Of a stretch of 50,042 nt of DNA, positions 1 to 9,627 are shown one piece after another. Origin of the DNA: Bacteroidales bacterium (GTDB taxonomy: Bacteria > Bacteroidota > Bacteroidia > Bacteroidales > UBA932). Position 1 is the first letter of the stretch. Each line of letters begins with the position of its first letter. Made by a program: the position numbers and the translations under genes. The notes under the pieces are model-generated. The model ran no database searches. It was not told the origin of the DNA and worked only from the letters and a program-made list of their open reading frames with translations. Where the stretch lies: positions 1 to 50,042 of the forward strand of contig JAFRPH010000055.1 of assembly GCA_017429205.1 (NCBI GenBank), written 5' to 3'.

Positions 1-936
1 CGCGGCATCCTGAACATCCGCCAGAACCTGCAGGGCCGCATCATGGACATCGAGAAGGCCAACGTCTTCAAGAAGTACTCCGGCAAGGTGGGCGAGATCT
101 TCACCGGCGAGGTGTACCAGACCTGGAAGAACGAGGTCCTCATCCTGGACGAGGAAGGCAACGAGCTCCGGATGCCCAAGTCCGAGCAGATCCCGGGCGA
201 GCGCTTCAAGAAGAACGACACCATCCGCGCCATCATCAAGAGCGTGGAGATGAAGAACAACACGACGCCGTACATCGTCCTTTCCCGCACCACCGACTCC
301 TTCCTCGAGAAGCTCTTCGAGATGGAGGTTCCGGAAATCTACGACGGCCTGATCACCGTGAAGAAGGTCGTCCGCATCCCGGGCGAGCGCGCCAAGGTGG
401 CCGTGGAATCCTATGACGACCGCATCGACCCGATCGGCGCCTGCATCGGTGTCAAGGGTTCCCGCATCATGGGCATCGTCCGCGAGCTCCGCAACGAGAA
501 CATCGACGTCATCCAGTGGACCGCGAACACCCAGCTGATGATCACCCGCGCCCTCAACCCGGCCCGCATCTCCCGCATCGACCTGGGCGAAGGCCCCGAG
601 GACAAGATCAAGGTCTTCATGCAGGCCGAGGAAGTGAAGAAGGGCATCGGCAAGGGCGGCTGCAACATCAAGCTCGCCGGCATGCTCGTCGGCCGCGAAA
701 TCGAGGTCTGGCGCGAGCTCCCGCAGGACGAGGCCGAAGAGGAGGACGTCCTCCTGAGCGAGTTCACGGATGTGATCGACCCTTGGGTCATCGAGCGCCT
801 GCAGGCCATCGGCTGCGACACCGCGAAGAGCGTCCTCGCCCTCGCGCCGGCCGACATCGCCAGCCGCGCCGACCTGGAGGACGAGACCGTGGAAGAGGTC
901 TTCTCCATCCTGAAGTCCGAATTCGAGGAAGAATAA
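1..936 (+). CDS. nusA: Transcription termination/antitermination factor NusA (5'-truncated)
   Basis: NusA binds RNA polymerase and nascent RNA and modulates pausing, termination and antitermination. The reading frame is open from base 1 with no start codon, so the N-terminal RNA-polymerase-binding domain lies outside the window; the ATG at 43 is internal, not the real start. Visible in order are an S1-type OB fold ([18 protein letters not shown]), KH1 with [12 protein letters not shown], and KH2 with [10 protein letters not shown]. An acidic stretch (QDEAEEEDV) and a short helical region similar to a helix-hairpin-helix (residues [20 protein letters not shown]) follow before the end EFEEE. 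infB begins 25 nt downstream, the usual nusA-infB order in Bacteroidetes and most bacteria, so the two are almost certainly cotranscribed. Confidence 0.97.
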   Translation, partial: RGILNIRQNLQGRIMDIEKANVFKKYSGKVGEIFTGEVYQTWKNEVLILDEEGNELRMPKSEQIPGERFKKNDTIRAIIKSVEMKNNTTPYIVLSRTTDSFLEKLFEMEVPEIYDGLITVKKVVRIPGERAKVAVESYDDRIDPIGACIGVKGSRIMGIVRELRNENIDVIQWTANTQLMITRALNPARISRIDLGEGPEDKIKVFMQAEEVKKGIGKGGCNIKLAGMLVGREIEVWRELPQDEAEEEDVLLSEFTDVIDPWVIERLQAIGCDTAKSVLALAPADIASRADLEDETVEEVFSILKSEFEEE

Positions 937-961
937 ACTGACAAAAAACTGGGGTTACTAT

Positions 962-3784
962 ATGGCAGAAATCAGACTGAACAAACTCATCAAGCAATTC
1001 AACATCGGGCTGGATACGCTCGTGGACTTCCTGAACTCGAAAGGGGCGGGCATCGAGAATGCCAACCCGAACCTGAAGGTGTCCGACGAGTACCTGCCCG
1101 AGCTGCACAAGAAGTTCGGCAAGGACCTCGAGCTCAAGGAAGCCGCCGAGAAGGTGGATGTGAAGCTCACCGAGATCCTGGACAAGGCCGCCCGCCGTCC
1201 GTCCGGCTCCCGCGAGGAGGAGGACGAGTACGAGCCGGAGCGCGTCACCGTGATCAAGAGCAACAACCTGTCCCGCGCCCCGATGGAGCAGGAGCCGGTG
1301 AAGGAACCGGAGCCGGAGCCCGTCGTGGAACCGGAGCCGGTCGTCGAGCCCGAACCCGTGGTCGAACCCGAGCCGGAACCCGTCGTGGAACCGGAGCCGG
1401 AGCCGATCGTGGAGCCCGAGCCCGTGGCCGAACCCGAACCGGAGCCCGTCGTGGAGCCGGAGCCGGTCGTCGAGCCCGAACCGGAGCCCGTCGTTGCATC
1501 CGAGCCGGAAGAAGAGCCGGCCGAAGAGCCCGTCGCAACGCCTGAGCCTGCCGCCCCCGCCGAGGAGACCCCTTCCGCCCAGACCCCAGCGGAAGCTCCC
1601 GCCCCGGAGACCCCGGCCCAGCCTGCCACCCAGCTCAAGGTCGTCGGCAAGATCGACCTCACGCAGTTCGACCCGAAGAAGGGCAAGAAGCGCGAGCGCA
1701 TCAAGGGCGGCGGTTCCCAGAAGGTGGACGTCACCAAGGTGCAGGCCGACAAGAACCCGAAGAAGAACGAGCCCAACAAGGGCGGCAAGAAGCAGGAACC
1801 TGCGGCCGCCGGCAAGGGCCGCAAGCGCGGCAACGACCGCTTCTCCAAGCCGGTCCTCACCGAGGCCGAGCAGGAGGAGATGCAGAAGGAGATCCAGAAG
1901 CAGGTCAAGGAGACCTACGCGCGGATGAACGAGACCAAGAACAACTTCGGCGCGAAGCACCGCAAGGAGAAGCGCGAACTGGCCGCCATCCGTTCGCAGG
2001 AGGAGATGGAGCAGGCGATGGCCGAGAACAAGGTGCTGAAAGTCACCGAGTTCGTGACGGTCAACGACCTCGCCACCCTGATGAACAACACCCCCGTGGT
2101 GAAGGTCATCGGCGCCTGTATGTCCCTCGGTATGATGGTGTCCATCAACCAGCGCCTGGACGCCGAGACCCTCGTCCTGGTGGCCGAGGAGTTCGGCTAC
2201 AAGGTGGAATTCGTCACCGCCGAGCTGACCGAGGAAATCGAGCAGCAGGAGCCGGACAAGGAGGAAGACCTCGTCGAGCGTCCCCCGGTGATCACCGTGA
2301 TGGGCCATGTCGACCACGGTAAGACATCCCTCCTGGACAACATCCGCAACACGAACGTCATCGCCGGCGAGGCGGGCGGCATCACCCAGCACATCGGTGC
2401 GTACAACGTGAAGCTCGCCAGCGGCCGTCGCATCACCTTCCTGGACACCCCGGGCCACGAGGCCTTCACCGCGATGCGTGCCCGCGGCGCCCAGATGACC
2501 GACCTCGCCATCATCATCGTCGCGGCCGACGACGCCGTGATGCCCCAGACCAAGGAGGCCATCGCCCACGCGCAGGCCGCCGGCGTCCCGATGGTGTTCG
2601 CCATCAACAAGATCGACAAGCCCGGCGCGAATCCCGACACCATCCGCCGCCAGCTCTCCGAGATGAACATCCTCGTGGAGGACTGGGGCGGCAAGTACCA
2701 GTGCCAGGAAATCTCCGCCAAGAAGGGCATCAACGTGGACAAGCTCCTGGAGAAGGTCCTCTTCGAGACCGACCTCCTGGAACTCAAGGCCAATCCGAAC
2801 AAGCTCGGCAGCGGCGCCGTCATCGAGTCCTCCCTGGACAAGGGCCGTGGCTATCTCGCCACCGTCCTCGTGCAGGACGGCACGATGCACGTGGGCGACG
2901 TGATCATCTCCGGCAGCTACTACGGCCGCGTCAAGGCGATGTTCAACGAGCGCGGACAGAAGGTCCAGGAAGCCGGCCCTTCCACGCCGGTGTCCATCCT
3001 CGGCCTCAACGGCGCTCCCGCCGCCGGTGAGAAGTTCAACGTGATGACCGACGAAAAGGAGGCGAAGTCCATCGCCAACCGCCGCGAGCAGCTCATCCGC
3101 ATCCAGGGCATCAAGACCCAGAAGCACCTCACCCTCGAGGAGATCGGCCGCCGCATCGCGATCGGCAACTTCAAGGAGCTCAACGTCATCGTCAAGGGCG
3201 ACGTGGACGGCTCCGTGGAGGCCCTGTCCGACTCCCTCATCAAGCTCAGCACCGAGGAAGTGCGCGTGAACGTAATCCACAAGGCCGTCGGCGCCATCTC
3301 CGAGAGCGACGTCCTGCTGGCCGAAGCCTCCGACGCCGTGATCATCGGCTTCCAGGTCCGTCCTTCCGCCGAAGCGCGCCGCGCCGCGGAGAAGGAGGGC
3401 ATCGAAATCCGCCTCTACTCCGTCATCTACGACTGTATCAACGAAGTCAAGGAAGGTATCGAGGGTATGCTCGAGCCGGAGAAGAAGGAGGAGGTCACCG
3501 CCACCGCCGAGGTCAAGCAGACCTTCAAGATCTCCAAGGTCGGCACCATCGCCGGCTGCCAGGTCAAGGAAGGCAAGCTCACGGCCAAGGCCCAGGTGCG
3601 CCTGATCCGCGACGGCATCGTGGTGTACACCGGCGCCCTCGCCTCGCTCCAGCGCGGCAAGGACGACGCCAAGGAAGTGGCCGCCGGCTTCGAGTGCGGC
3701 TGCGGCCTGGAGCGCTTCAACGACATCCACATCGGAGACGTCATCGAGGCCTTCACGGTCGTGGAAATCAAACGAAGCCTGTAA
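962..3784 (+). CDS. infB: Translation initiation factor IF-2
   Basis: IF-2 is the GTPase that places initiator tRNA on the 30S subunit and promotes subunit joining. The 940-residue protein starts with an IF2_N helical domain ([15 protein letters not shown]), followed by a long disordered, charged linker that includes a Glu-Pro-Val repeat tract at about residues 110-180. A second IF2_N-like region lies before the G domain. The G domain shows G1 GHVDHGKT from residue 448, G3 DTPGH at 495-499 and G4 NKID at 549-552. Domains II, III and IV fill the C-terminal third and end in [12 protein letters not shown]. Length matches long-form Bacteroidetes IF-2. The ATG at 962 follows nusA by 25 nt and encodes the conserved N-terminus. 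Confidence 0.98.
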   Translation: MAEIRLNKLIKQFNIGLDTLVDFLNSKGAGIENANPNLKVSDEYLPELHKKFGKDLELKEAAEKVDVKLTEILDKAARRPSGSREEEDEYEPERVTVIKSNNLSRAPMEQEPVKEPEPEPVVEPEPVVEPEPVVEPEPEPVVEPEPEPIVEPEPVAEPEPEPVVEPEPVVEPEPEPVVASEPEEEPAEEPVATPEPAAPAEETPSAQTPAEAPAPETPAQPATQLKVVGKIDLTQFDPKKGKKRERIKGGGSQKVDVTKVQADKNPKKNEPNKGGKKQEPAAAGKGRKRGNDRFSKPVLTEAEQEEMQKEIQKQVKETYARMNETKNNFGAKHRKEKRELAAIRSQEEMEQAMAENKVLKVTEFVTVNDLATLMNNTPVVKVIGACMSLGMMVSINQRLDAETLVLVAEEFGYKVEFVTAELTEEIEQQEPDKEEDLVERPPVITVMGHVDHGKTSLLDNIRNTNVIAGEAGGITQHIGAYNVKLASGRRITFLDTPGHEAFTAMRARGAQMTDLAIIIVAADDAVMPQTKEAIAHAQAAGVPMVFAINKIDKPGANPDTIRRQLSEMNILVEDWGGKYQCQEISAKKGINVDKLLEKVLFETDLLELKANPNKLGSGAVIESSLDKGRGYLATVLVQDGTMHVGDVIISGSYYGRVKAMFNERGQKVQEAGPSTPVSILGLNGAPAAGEKFNVMTDEKEAKSIANRREQLIRIQGIKTQKHLTLEEIGRRIAIGNFKELNVIVKGDVDGSVEALSDSLIKLSTEEVRVNVIHKAVGAISESDVLLAEASDAVIIGFQVRPSAEARRAAEKEGIEIRLYSVIYDCINEVKEGIEGMLEPEKKEEVTATAEVKQTFKISKVGTIAGCQVKEGKLTAKAQVRLIRDGIVVYTGALASLQRGKDDAKEVAAGFECGCGLERFNDIHIGDVIEAFTVVEIKRSL
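1286..1503 (+). repeat. Glu-Pro-Val coding repeat inside infB
   Basis: A degenerate tandem repeat of GAGCCGGAGCCCGTCGTGGA-like units encodes runs of [10 protein letters not shown] in the linker between the IF2_N domain and the G domain. Such PE-rich spacers are common in long IF-2 proteins and are probably extended and disordered. Unit copy number may vary between strains because the DNA repeats are near identical. Confidence 0.85.
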
Positions 3785-3788
3785 GTCG

Positions 3789-5579
3789 ATGAAAATCAGG
3801 AATATCTGCCATTTGGCACTTTACACGCTCGCTTTTGCGGGCGTGTCCTGTAAACCGGACGAGATACAAGTCGCAACGGTCTCTGTGCAAAGCGTTTCCG
3901 TCCAGCCGGCTTCCGCCACCCTCAAAGAGGGCGAAACTTTGCAGCTCGAAGCGGTGATTTCTCCCGCGAACGCCACTGAAAAAGGCGTGGAGTGGAGCAC
4001 GAACAACGACAAGGCCGCCATCGTGGATGCGAAGGGCCTCGTCACGGCGCTGGCTCCCGGCGCCGCGAGCATCACCGTCAAGACCCGGGACGGCGGGCAT
4101 TCCGCCCGCTGCCGGATCACGGTGAAGGGCCCGGAGGATCCGGGCACGGATCCGGGGACCGACCCGGGAACGGATCCCGGTACCAATCCGGGCACCGACC
4201 CCGGCACGAATCCCACCACCTACCGCACGTGGGACGACACGGGCGCCAGCCTGCCGGACTACCCCACTTACAACCCGGTGAGCACCCTCTCCGACTTCCC
4301 CCGCATCGACATCACCTGGGAAAAAGAGACCCAGCAGCTGGCGGAAGGCGAATACACCTGGGTGGACGGCACCGTCCGTTTCCGCGACCCCAAGGGGATG
4401 TACAAGACCGCCGAAGAAAAGGACTATGAAACCGACTCCCAGGTGCTCCAGATGCGCATCCGCGGCCGCGGCAACACGTCCTACAACGCCGAGGGAGGCA
4501 TCAAGCACTCGTACAAAATCAAGCTCGCCGACCACCGCAAGGTGTTCGGGATGAAGGGCGACAAGGACTGGATGCTACTGGCCGACGTCCAGGACCCGTC
4601 GCTCCTGCGGAACGCGGTCGCCCTGCGCATCGCCCGGATGGTGTCGATGCCCTGGACGCCCAAGTATCGCGCCGCTGAAGTTTACTTCAACGGCAAATAC
4701 GGCGGCTGCTACCTGCTGGTGGAAGCCAAGGAGGTGGACCGGGAGAACAAGATTCCCATCACCGTGGTGGAGCCCGGCGAGACCGACGGCGGCTATCTCC
4801 TGGAAATCGACAACAAGGGCGACTACGACCGCTACTTCCGGACAGAGACCTTCCAGAAGAAGATCAAGTTCAAGGAGCCCGAATTCGGGGACCGGATCAA
4901 TCCGGACAACTCGGCCGACGCCCAGGCCCAGATGGCCTACATCACCGAGTATGTGAACGACGTGGAGCGCCTCCTGAAGGAGCGTTCCTTCGATCCGGAG
5001 ACCGGCTACCAGTCCAAGCTGGACCTGTACACGGTCATCGGCAACTACATCGTGCACGAACTGACGATGAACGTGGACGGCGGCATGCGCCTTTCCACCT
5101 ATTTCGCCAAGGACAAGGACACCAAGCTGTTCATGCCCCTGGTGTGGGACTTCGACCTGTCCCTCGGGAACTGCTCCTACATCGGCCACGACTTCAACCT
5201 CGATCCCGGGATGGACGGCCCCAAGGGCTGGTTCATCAAGATCCGCGGCGGCTCCTTCGAGAACGGCGACTGGGACGGCTCCCGGAAGAGCTACTACCAG
5301 TATCTGTTCGAGGATCCGGTCTTCGTACAGGCCCTCAAGGACCGTTGGAACCTGGTGAAACCCCGCCTGGACAAGATTCCCGCCTTCATCGACAAGATGG
5401 TGGAGTACAACACGCTGGCCTATGACCACAACGTGTCGGGCGGAAAGAATCCGCGCGCGAATCGCTCGTACTACTACCCGCCGGACAACTTCACCTCCTG
5501 GTCGGAGGCCGTGGCGTACATGAAGAATTTCTACACCGAACGGCTGGCCTGGCTGGACCAGGCGATCAACCAGTTGTAA
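3789..5579 (+). CDS. CotH-kinase-family lipoprotein with Big2 Ig-like domain
   Basis: The 596-residue protein has a lipoprotein signal peptide (MKIRNICHLALYTLAFAGVSC, lipobox FAGVSC with the lipidated Cys near residue 21). Next come a bacterial Ig-like (Big2) domain at about 32-115 (VSVQPASATLKEGETLQL), a PGTDP/PGTNP repeat linker at about 117-142, and a CotH domain. CotH signatures are RGRGNTSY at 225-232, WMLLADVQDPSLLRN, and WDFD at 453-456. CotH proteins are atypical secreted or surface protein kinases; the WDFD acidic pair is typical of the family's metal-binding site. The target here is unknown. The gene starts 4 nt after infB, so it may be read through from the nusA-infB operon, an odd pairing of a surface protein with translation genes. 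A strong terminator follows. Confidence 0.88.
   Translation: MKIRNICHLALYTLAFAGVSCKPDEIQVATVSVQSVSVQPASATLKEGETLQLEAVISPANATEKGVEWSTNNDKAAIVDAKGLVTALAPGAASITVKTRDGGHSARCRITVKGPEDPGTDPGTDPGTDPGTNPGTDPGTNPTTYRTWDDTGASLPDYPTYNPVSTLSDFPRIDITWEKETQQLAEGEYTWVDGTVRFRDPKGMYKTAEEKDYETDSQVLQMRIRGRGNTSYNAEGGIKHSYKIKLADHRKVFGMKGDKDWMLLADVQDPSLLRNAVALRIARMVSMPWTPKYRAAEVYFNGKYGGCYLLVEAKEVDRENKIPITVVEPGETDGGYLLEIDNKGDYDRYFRTETFQKKIKFKEPEFGDRINPDNSADAQAQMAYITEYVNDVERLLKERSFDPETGYQSKLDLYTVIGNYIVHELTMNVDGGMRLSTYFAKDKDTKLFMPLVWDFDLSLGNCSYIGHDFNLDPGMDGPKGWFIKIRGGSFENGDWDGSRKSYYQYLFEDPVFVQALKDRWNLVKPRLDKIPAFIDKMVEYNTLAYDHNVSGGKNPRANRSYYYPPDNFTSWSEAVAYMKNFYTERLAWLDQAINQL
4138..4216 (+). repeat. PGTDP/PGTNP pentapeptide-coding repeat
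   Basis: Near-identical 12-15-nt units of the form CCGGGCACGGATCC encode five to six copies of PGTDP or PGTNP joining the Big2 and CotH domains. It is a flexible spacer of the kind seen in surface lipoproteins. Confidence 0.8.
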
Positions 5580-5588
5580 GGCTTTAAC

Positions 5589-5616
5589 CCGGGACGCAGG
5601 TACGTCCCGGTTTTTT
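5589..5616 (+). terminator. Rho-independent terminator after CotH-like gene
   Basis: Perfect 8-bp stem CCGGGACG / CGTCCCGG (5589-5596 and 5603-5610) with a 6-nt loop, followed by six T residues. It lies 10 nt after the stop codon and separates the infB-CotH unit from the TonB-receptor operon. Confidence 0.9.
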
Positions 5617-5624
5617 ATATAAGG

Positions 5625-5655
5625 TTGCTTTTGTCAATTATAAATGCGACCTTTG
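5625..5655 (+). promoter_or_regulatory. Candidate promoter of the TonB-receptor operon
   Basis: GACCTTTG at 5648-5655 matches the Bacteroidetes -7 consensus TAnnTTTG except at the first base, with TTG at 5625-5627 about 20 nt upstream. It lies in the only AT-rich gap before the receptor gene and gives a leader of roughly 20 nt. Confidence 0.4.
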
Positions 5656-5677
5656 TGAAAACGCCTAAACTTATTGC

Positions 5678-8425
5678 ATGCATAATAAAAAACCGGGAAT
5701 TCACCTTGTCCCCCTGGCCATCCTGATGGCCCTTTTGTTTTGTGGGAACACGGCACGCGCCCAATCCCGGGCAAAATCCCTCACACTGCAGCTGACAGTC
5801 GTCTCCGACACGGACAAACAGCCCGTCGCCGGCGCCGCCTGCATGCTCACAGACTACGGGATTTTCGCCATCACGGATGCGGAGGGACGTGCCCGTCTGG
5901 AGAAAGTGCCCGTCGGCGACGCGACCCTTTCCATCCAGATGCTCGGCTTCGAGGATTACGCCGAGATGTTCCGCTTCCGCAACGACTCCACCTTCACCGT
6001 GCGCATCCAGGAATCCACCCTCGCCCTGGAAGAGGTCGTGGTGACCGCGAAGCCCAGCGCCGCGGGCTCCTCCACGAGCTCGAACATCGGCCGGATGGCC
6101 ATCGACCACCTCCAGGCCACGAGCCTGAAGGACGTGATGCAGCTCATCCCCGGCCAGCTGATGTCGTCCTCGGACATGACCTCCGAAGCCAAGATCACCA
6201 TCCGCAGCGCCAGTGACAACTCGTCGAACAACGCCTTCGGCACCTCCATCATGGTGGACGGCGTCCCCGTCTCGGACAACACGTCCCTGGGCACCAACGC
6301 CGGCACCGGCGTGGACCTGCGGCAGATCAGCGCCGACAACATCGAGTCCGTCGAAGTGATCCGCGGCATCCCGTCGGCCGAGTACGGCGACCTCACCTCG
6401 GGCGCCGTGGTGGTGAACACCAAGGCGGGCTACACGCCCTTCGAAGTGCGCACCAAGCTCAATCCGACGACGCTCAACACCTCCTTCGGCAAGGGCTGGA
6501 AGTTCACCAAGGACGCCGGCAGCCTCAATGTCAACGCCGACTACGCCCGCGCCTCGGGCGACCCGCGCACCAAGAACCGCTCCTTCGACCGCATCAGCGG
6601 CGGCGTCACCTACAGCAACACCATCGGCCGGATCTGGTCCTCGACCACCAAGGTCAATTTCAGCAGCATCATCGACCTGCGCACCGCCGACCCGGACCTC
6701 CTGGTCGAAGGCACGGAGACCGGGCAGAAGCAGTATTCCCTGCGCCTCTCTCACAACGGCCGCCTGTCGCTGAACAAGCCGCTCTCCCGCTCCCTCACCT
6801 ATGCGCTCGGCCTCACCCTGTCGAACTCCAACTCCTGGACCTCGAGCATCGTCTCCGCCGACGGCGGCCTGCCCATCATCACCTCCCTCACCGACGGCTA
6901 CTATCAGGTCCCCTACATCACGAGCTCGTACCGGGCCGGCGGCAGTACCATCTCGCAGCCCCTGAACTTCTTCGCCAAGACCGGCAACGTGTTCACCATC
7001 AACACCGAGAAGGTGAAGCAGCGCTTCAACATGGGCGCGGAATACCGCTATGAGTCCAACAAGGCCCGCGGTTTCTCCAACGACGACAACTTCCTTCCCC
7101 TGCGGCCCAACAGCAACGGACGTCCCCGCCCCTACTTCGACATCCCGGCCCTGAGCCAGGTGTCGGCCTACCTGGAGGACAACCTCACCTGGGAACTGCC
7201 CCTGAAGATGGAATTCAAGCTGCAGGGCGGCGTCCGCTTCGACATGATGCAGCCGGGGCTGCCCGAACAGGTGTCGGCCTTCTCCCCGCGTTTCAACGGC
7301 TCGCTGAAGGTGACGGAATGGCTCAGCATCCGGGGCGGCTGGGGCCAGAGCAACAAGACGCCGGGCCTCGCGCACCTGTATCCCGAGCCCAAGTACACGG
7401 ACCGGGAAGCCGCCTCCTACCTGCCTTCCGACGTCAGCCGGCAGCTGGTGGTGTACAACACCAAGGTGACCGAGGTGGAACGGAACAACTCCCTGAAGAA
7501 CGCCACCAACAGCAAGTCCGAAATCGGCGTGGACCTGCATTTCAAGAACGGGATGACCTTCTCCGTGGTGGGCTACCAGGACTATCTGAAGAGCGGGTTC
7601 GGCAACTTCACGGAGTACAGCGTCTATTACGCCAACTACTATACGGCCACCCAGGGCATCCGGCAGGATACGGACGGGATGCCGTACATCGAGTGGAACA
7701 ACCCCGCCCGCGTGGACACGGTGTTCACCACCAGCGGCCGCATCGGCAACACCCAGGCCAGCCTGAACCGGGGCGTCGAGTTCGACTTCAACCTGGGCCA
7801 GATCAAGGCCATCCGCACCTCGGTGCTCCTGAGCGGCGCCTATATGGAGACGCAGACCTGGACCACCGGCCCCAACTACGCCAGCCCGGCGGGCATCCCG
7901 GCGAGCAGCGTCTATGCCCAGGGCGGCTCCAACACGCCGCCGTTCAAGCTCCAGTACCCCAGCGGCGTCTCCCGGGACATCGACCGCCGCTTCAGCGCGA
8001 ACCTCCGGCTGGTGTGTAACATTCCCCGGATGAAGATGGTGGCCTCCCTGGCGAACCAGGTGATCTTCTACCAGTATCGCCATACGACCAACCAGAAGAG
8101 CGACCCCTTCGCCTGGATCGACACGGACCTGTCCGTGCACGACATCACCCAAGCGATGCTGAACGACCCCGACTACCGCATCAAGGGCATCCTCCTGTCG
8201 GCCCAGCGGAGGAATCCCGCCGACAGCCAGCCCGTCACGCAGCCGCCCATCTGGCTGATGAACATGCGCCTGACCAAGGACGTTTCCAAGAATTTCGGAT
8301 TCTCCTTCTATGTGAACAACGCTTTCTTCCACATGCCGTACCAGTCCAGTTCCGCCTCCGGCACCCTGACGGAGCGCAACACCGGGACCTTCTCGTTCGG
8401 CGTCGAAATGTACGTCAAGATATGA
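5678..8425 (+). CDS. TonB-dependent outer-membrane receptor
   Basis: A 915-residue receptor. A cleavable signal peptide ends near NTARAQ. It is followed by a carboxypeptidase-regulatory-like beta-sandwich at about 35-110 (LQLTVVSDTDKQPVAGA), a TonB-box-like segment (LEEVVVTAKPS), a plug domain (ATSLKDVMQLIPGQL, FGTSIMVDGVPVSDN, IESVEVIRGIPSAEYGDL) and a 22-strand-type barrel ending in FSFGVEMYVKI. Such receptors import substrates using TonB-ExbB-ExbD energy; an exbB-exbD-tonB operon is present at 42523-44454. No SusD partner follows, so this is not a typical glycan SusCD pair. The stop overlaps the next start (ATGA), so it is the first gene of a translationally coupled operon. The substrate is unknown. 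Confidence 0.93.
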   Translation: MHNKKPGIHLVPLAILMALLFCGNTARAQSRAKSLTLQLTVVSDTDKQPVAGAACMLTDYGIFAITDAEGRARLEKVPVGDATLSIQMLGFEDYAEMFRFRNDSTFTVRIQESTLALEEVVVTAKPSAAGSSTSSNIGRMAIDHLQATSLKDVMQLIPGQLMSSSDMTSEAKITIRSASDNSSNNAFGTSIMVDGVPVSDNTSLGTNAGTGVDLRQISADNIESVEVIRGIPSAEYGDLTSGAVVVNTKAGYTPFEVRTKLNPTTLNTSFGKGWKFTKDAGSLNVNADYARASGDPRTKNRSFDRISGGVTYSNTIGRIWSSTTKVNFSSIIDLRTADPDLLVEGTETGQKQYSLRLSHNGRLSLNKPLSRSLTYALGLTLSNSNSWTSSIVSADGGLPIITSLTDGYYQVPYITSSYRAGGSTISQPLNFFAKTGNVFTINTEKVKQRFNMGAEYRYESNKARGFSNDDNFLPLRPNSNGRPRPYFDIPALSQVSAYLEDNLTWELPLKMEFKLQGGVRFDMMQPGLPEQVSAFSPRFNGSLKVTEWLSIRGGWGQSNKTPGLAHLYPEPKYTDREAASYLPSDVSRQLVVYNTKVTEVERNNSLKNATNSKSEIGVDLHFKNGMTFSVVGYQDYLKSGFGNFTEYSVYYANYYTATQGIRQDTDGMPYIEWNNPARVDTVFTTSGRIGNTQASLNRGVEFDFNLGQIKAIRTSVLLSGAYMETQTWTTGPNYASPAGIPASSVYAQGGSNTPPFKLQYPSGVSRDIDRRFSANLRLVCNIPRMKMVASLANQVIFYQYRHTTNQKSDPFAWIDTDLSVHDITQAMLNDPDYRIKGILLSAQRRNPADSQPVTQPPIWLMNMRLTKDVSKNFGFSFYVNNAFFHMPYQSSSASGTLTERNTGTFSFGVEMYVKI

Positions 8426-9627
8426 AACGGATCCTCTTCGCATCATTGATGGCGCTTGCGCTTTCCTGCACCCGGGAGGCGCCCAAGCCCACCGCGCCGT
8501 TCCTCCTGGAGTTCCGGATGCCGGAGGCCTGCAAGGCGGAAGCCCGATACAAGAACCAACGGGTGGTCATCAAGGGGAACCTCTCCTACCAGTTCGAGAC
8601 CGACATCGCCGGCATGGTGACGGTGGACGGCCTGGTTCCCGGCATCTACGACATCATCACCAACTGGGAGATGAGCGGCAAGGAGTACAAGGCCCTGCTC
8701 AAGGACCCTGCCGCGGCCGTCGAGGACAAGGCGCGGGTCATCGTGGGCGTGTCCCTGATGAACCAGCGGCTCTTCGACGCCCGGGACATGGTCATCGACC
8801 TGTCCGCGGCCGTGGTCAAGGGCCTGATGATCTCCAAGGTCTACTACGCCGGCACCAAGGACAAGATGGGCCGGAACTACGGGACCGACTCTTACGTCGA
8901 GATCTTCAACAACTCCGACGAGGTCCTCTACATCGACGGCAAGTACCTGGGGCTCGCGGAATCCGTCTCCCCCGCCGCCTATCCGGCGCACGAGAACCCG
9001 GATTCCATCTATATGCGCCAGATCTGCAAGTTCCCGGGGAACGGGAGCGAGTATCCGGTCCAGCCCGGCGGAAGCGTCGTGGTCGCGGCCAAGAGCGCCC
9101 GCAACCACCAGGAAAGCGCCGACAACACCGTGGACCTCTCCCGCGCCGACTTCGAAGTCAAGGTGATCGAGGGCTCCGGCAACCCCGACGTGCCGATGCT
9201 GCCCATCATCTCCAACTCCACCAAGATCCAGACGCTGAACCTCATCAACGGCGGCCTGAACGCCGTGGTGCTCTTCGAGACCGACGAGGACGTCCTCTCC
9301 TGGCCGGAAGTGTACCAGCGGGGAAAGACCTCCGGCGAGATGTTCCGGCGCATCCATAAGAGCGTCGTGATCGACGGCGTGGAATGCCTCAAGAAACCGG
9401 CGCAGACGGACCCGGACGTGTACACCAAGCGCCTGCAGCCCGACATCGACGCCGGCTACATCACCATCACGGCCGTCAACGGGTACAACCACGAATCCGT
9501 GGACCGCAAAGTGTCCCGCTACGAGAACGGCCGGTACTACCTGACCGACACCAACAACACGTCGGCGGATTTCGTGGTGTGCACGGATCCCACGCCGCGC
9601 AAATATGACAAGGAGGGCCTGCTATGA
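8422..9627 (+). CDS. DUF4876-like periplasmic/surface lipoprotein
   Basis: A 401-residue protein with a lipoprotein signal (MKRILFASLMALALSC, lipidated Cys at 16). The N-terminal third looks like a small beta-sandwich (VTVDGLVPGIYDIITNWEM). The rest contains a segment typical of the DUF4876 family (LMISKVYYAGTKDKMG, YVEIFNNSDEVLYIDGKYLG), which resembles a lamin-tail-like beta domain. This assignment is by recall of family sequence patterns and has not been searched. Start ATG overlaps the receptor stop by 4 nt, and its own stop overlaps the next start (ATGA at 9624-9627), so stoichiometric co-production with its neighbours is likely. No catalytic motif is visible; a substrate-binding or receptor-accessory role is an inference. 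Confidence 0.75.
   Translation: MKRILFASLMALALSCTREAPKPTAPFLLEFRMPEACKAEARYKNQRVVIKGNLSYQFETDIAGMVTVDGLVPGIYDIITNWEMSGKEYKALLKDPAAAVEDKARVIVGVSLMNQRLFDARDMVIDLSAAVVKGLMISKVYYAGTKDKMGRNYGTDSYVEIFNNSDEVLYIDGKYLGLAESVSPAAYPAHENPDSIYMRQICKFPGNGSEYPVQPGGSVVVAAKSARNHQESADNTVDLSRADFEVKVIEGSGNPDVPMLPIISNSTKIQTLNLINGGLNAVVLFETDEDVLSWPEVYQRGKTSGEMFRRIHKSVVIDGVECLKKPAQTDPDVYTKRLQPDIDAGYITITAVNGYNHESVDRKVSRYENGRYYLTDTNNTSADFVVCTDPTPRKYDKEGLL

Noticed and set aside
43..936. NusA starting at the ATG at 43
   Set aside because: The frame is open to base 1 and NusA homologues need an N-terminal domain, so 43 is an internal Met and the gene is truncated by the window.
1286..1503. Tandem repeat resembling a CRISPR array
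   Set aside because: Units are contiguous, in frame and encode EPEPVV; there are no unique spacers.
788..3730. A 980-codon open frame on the minus strand opposite infB
   Set aside because: It is antisense to a certain gene, has Leu/Gly/Asp/Val-rich composition typical of GC-rich shadow frames, and shows no domain.
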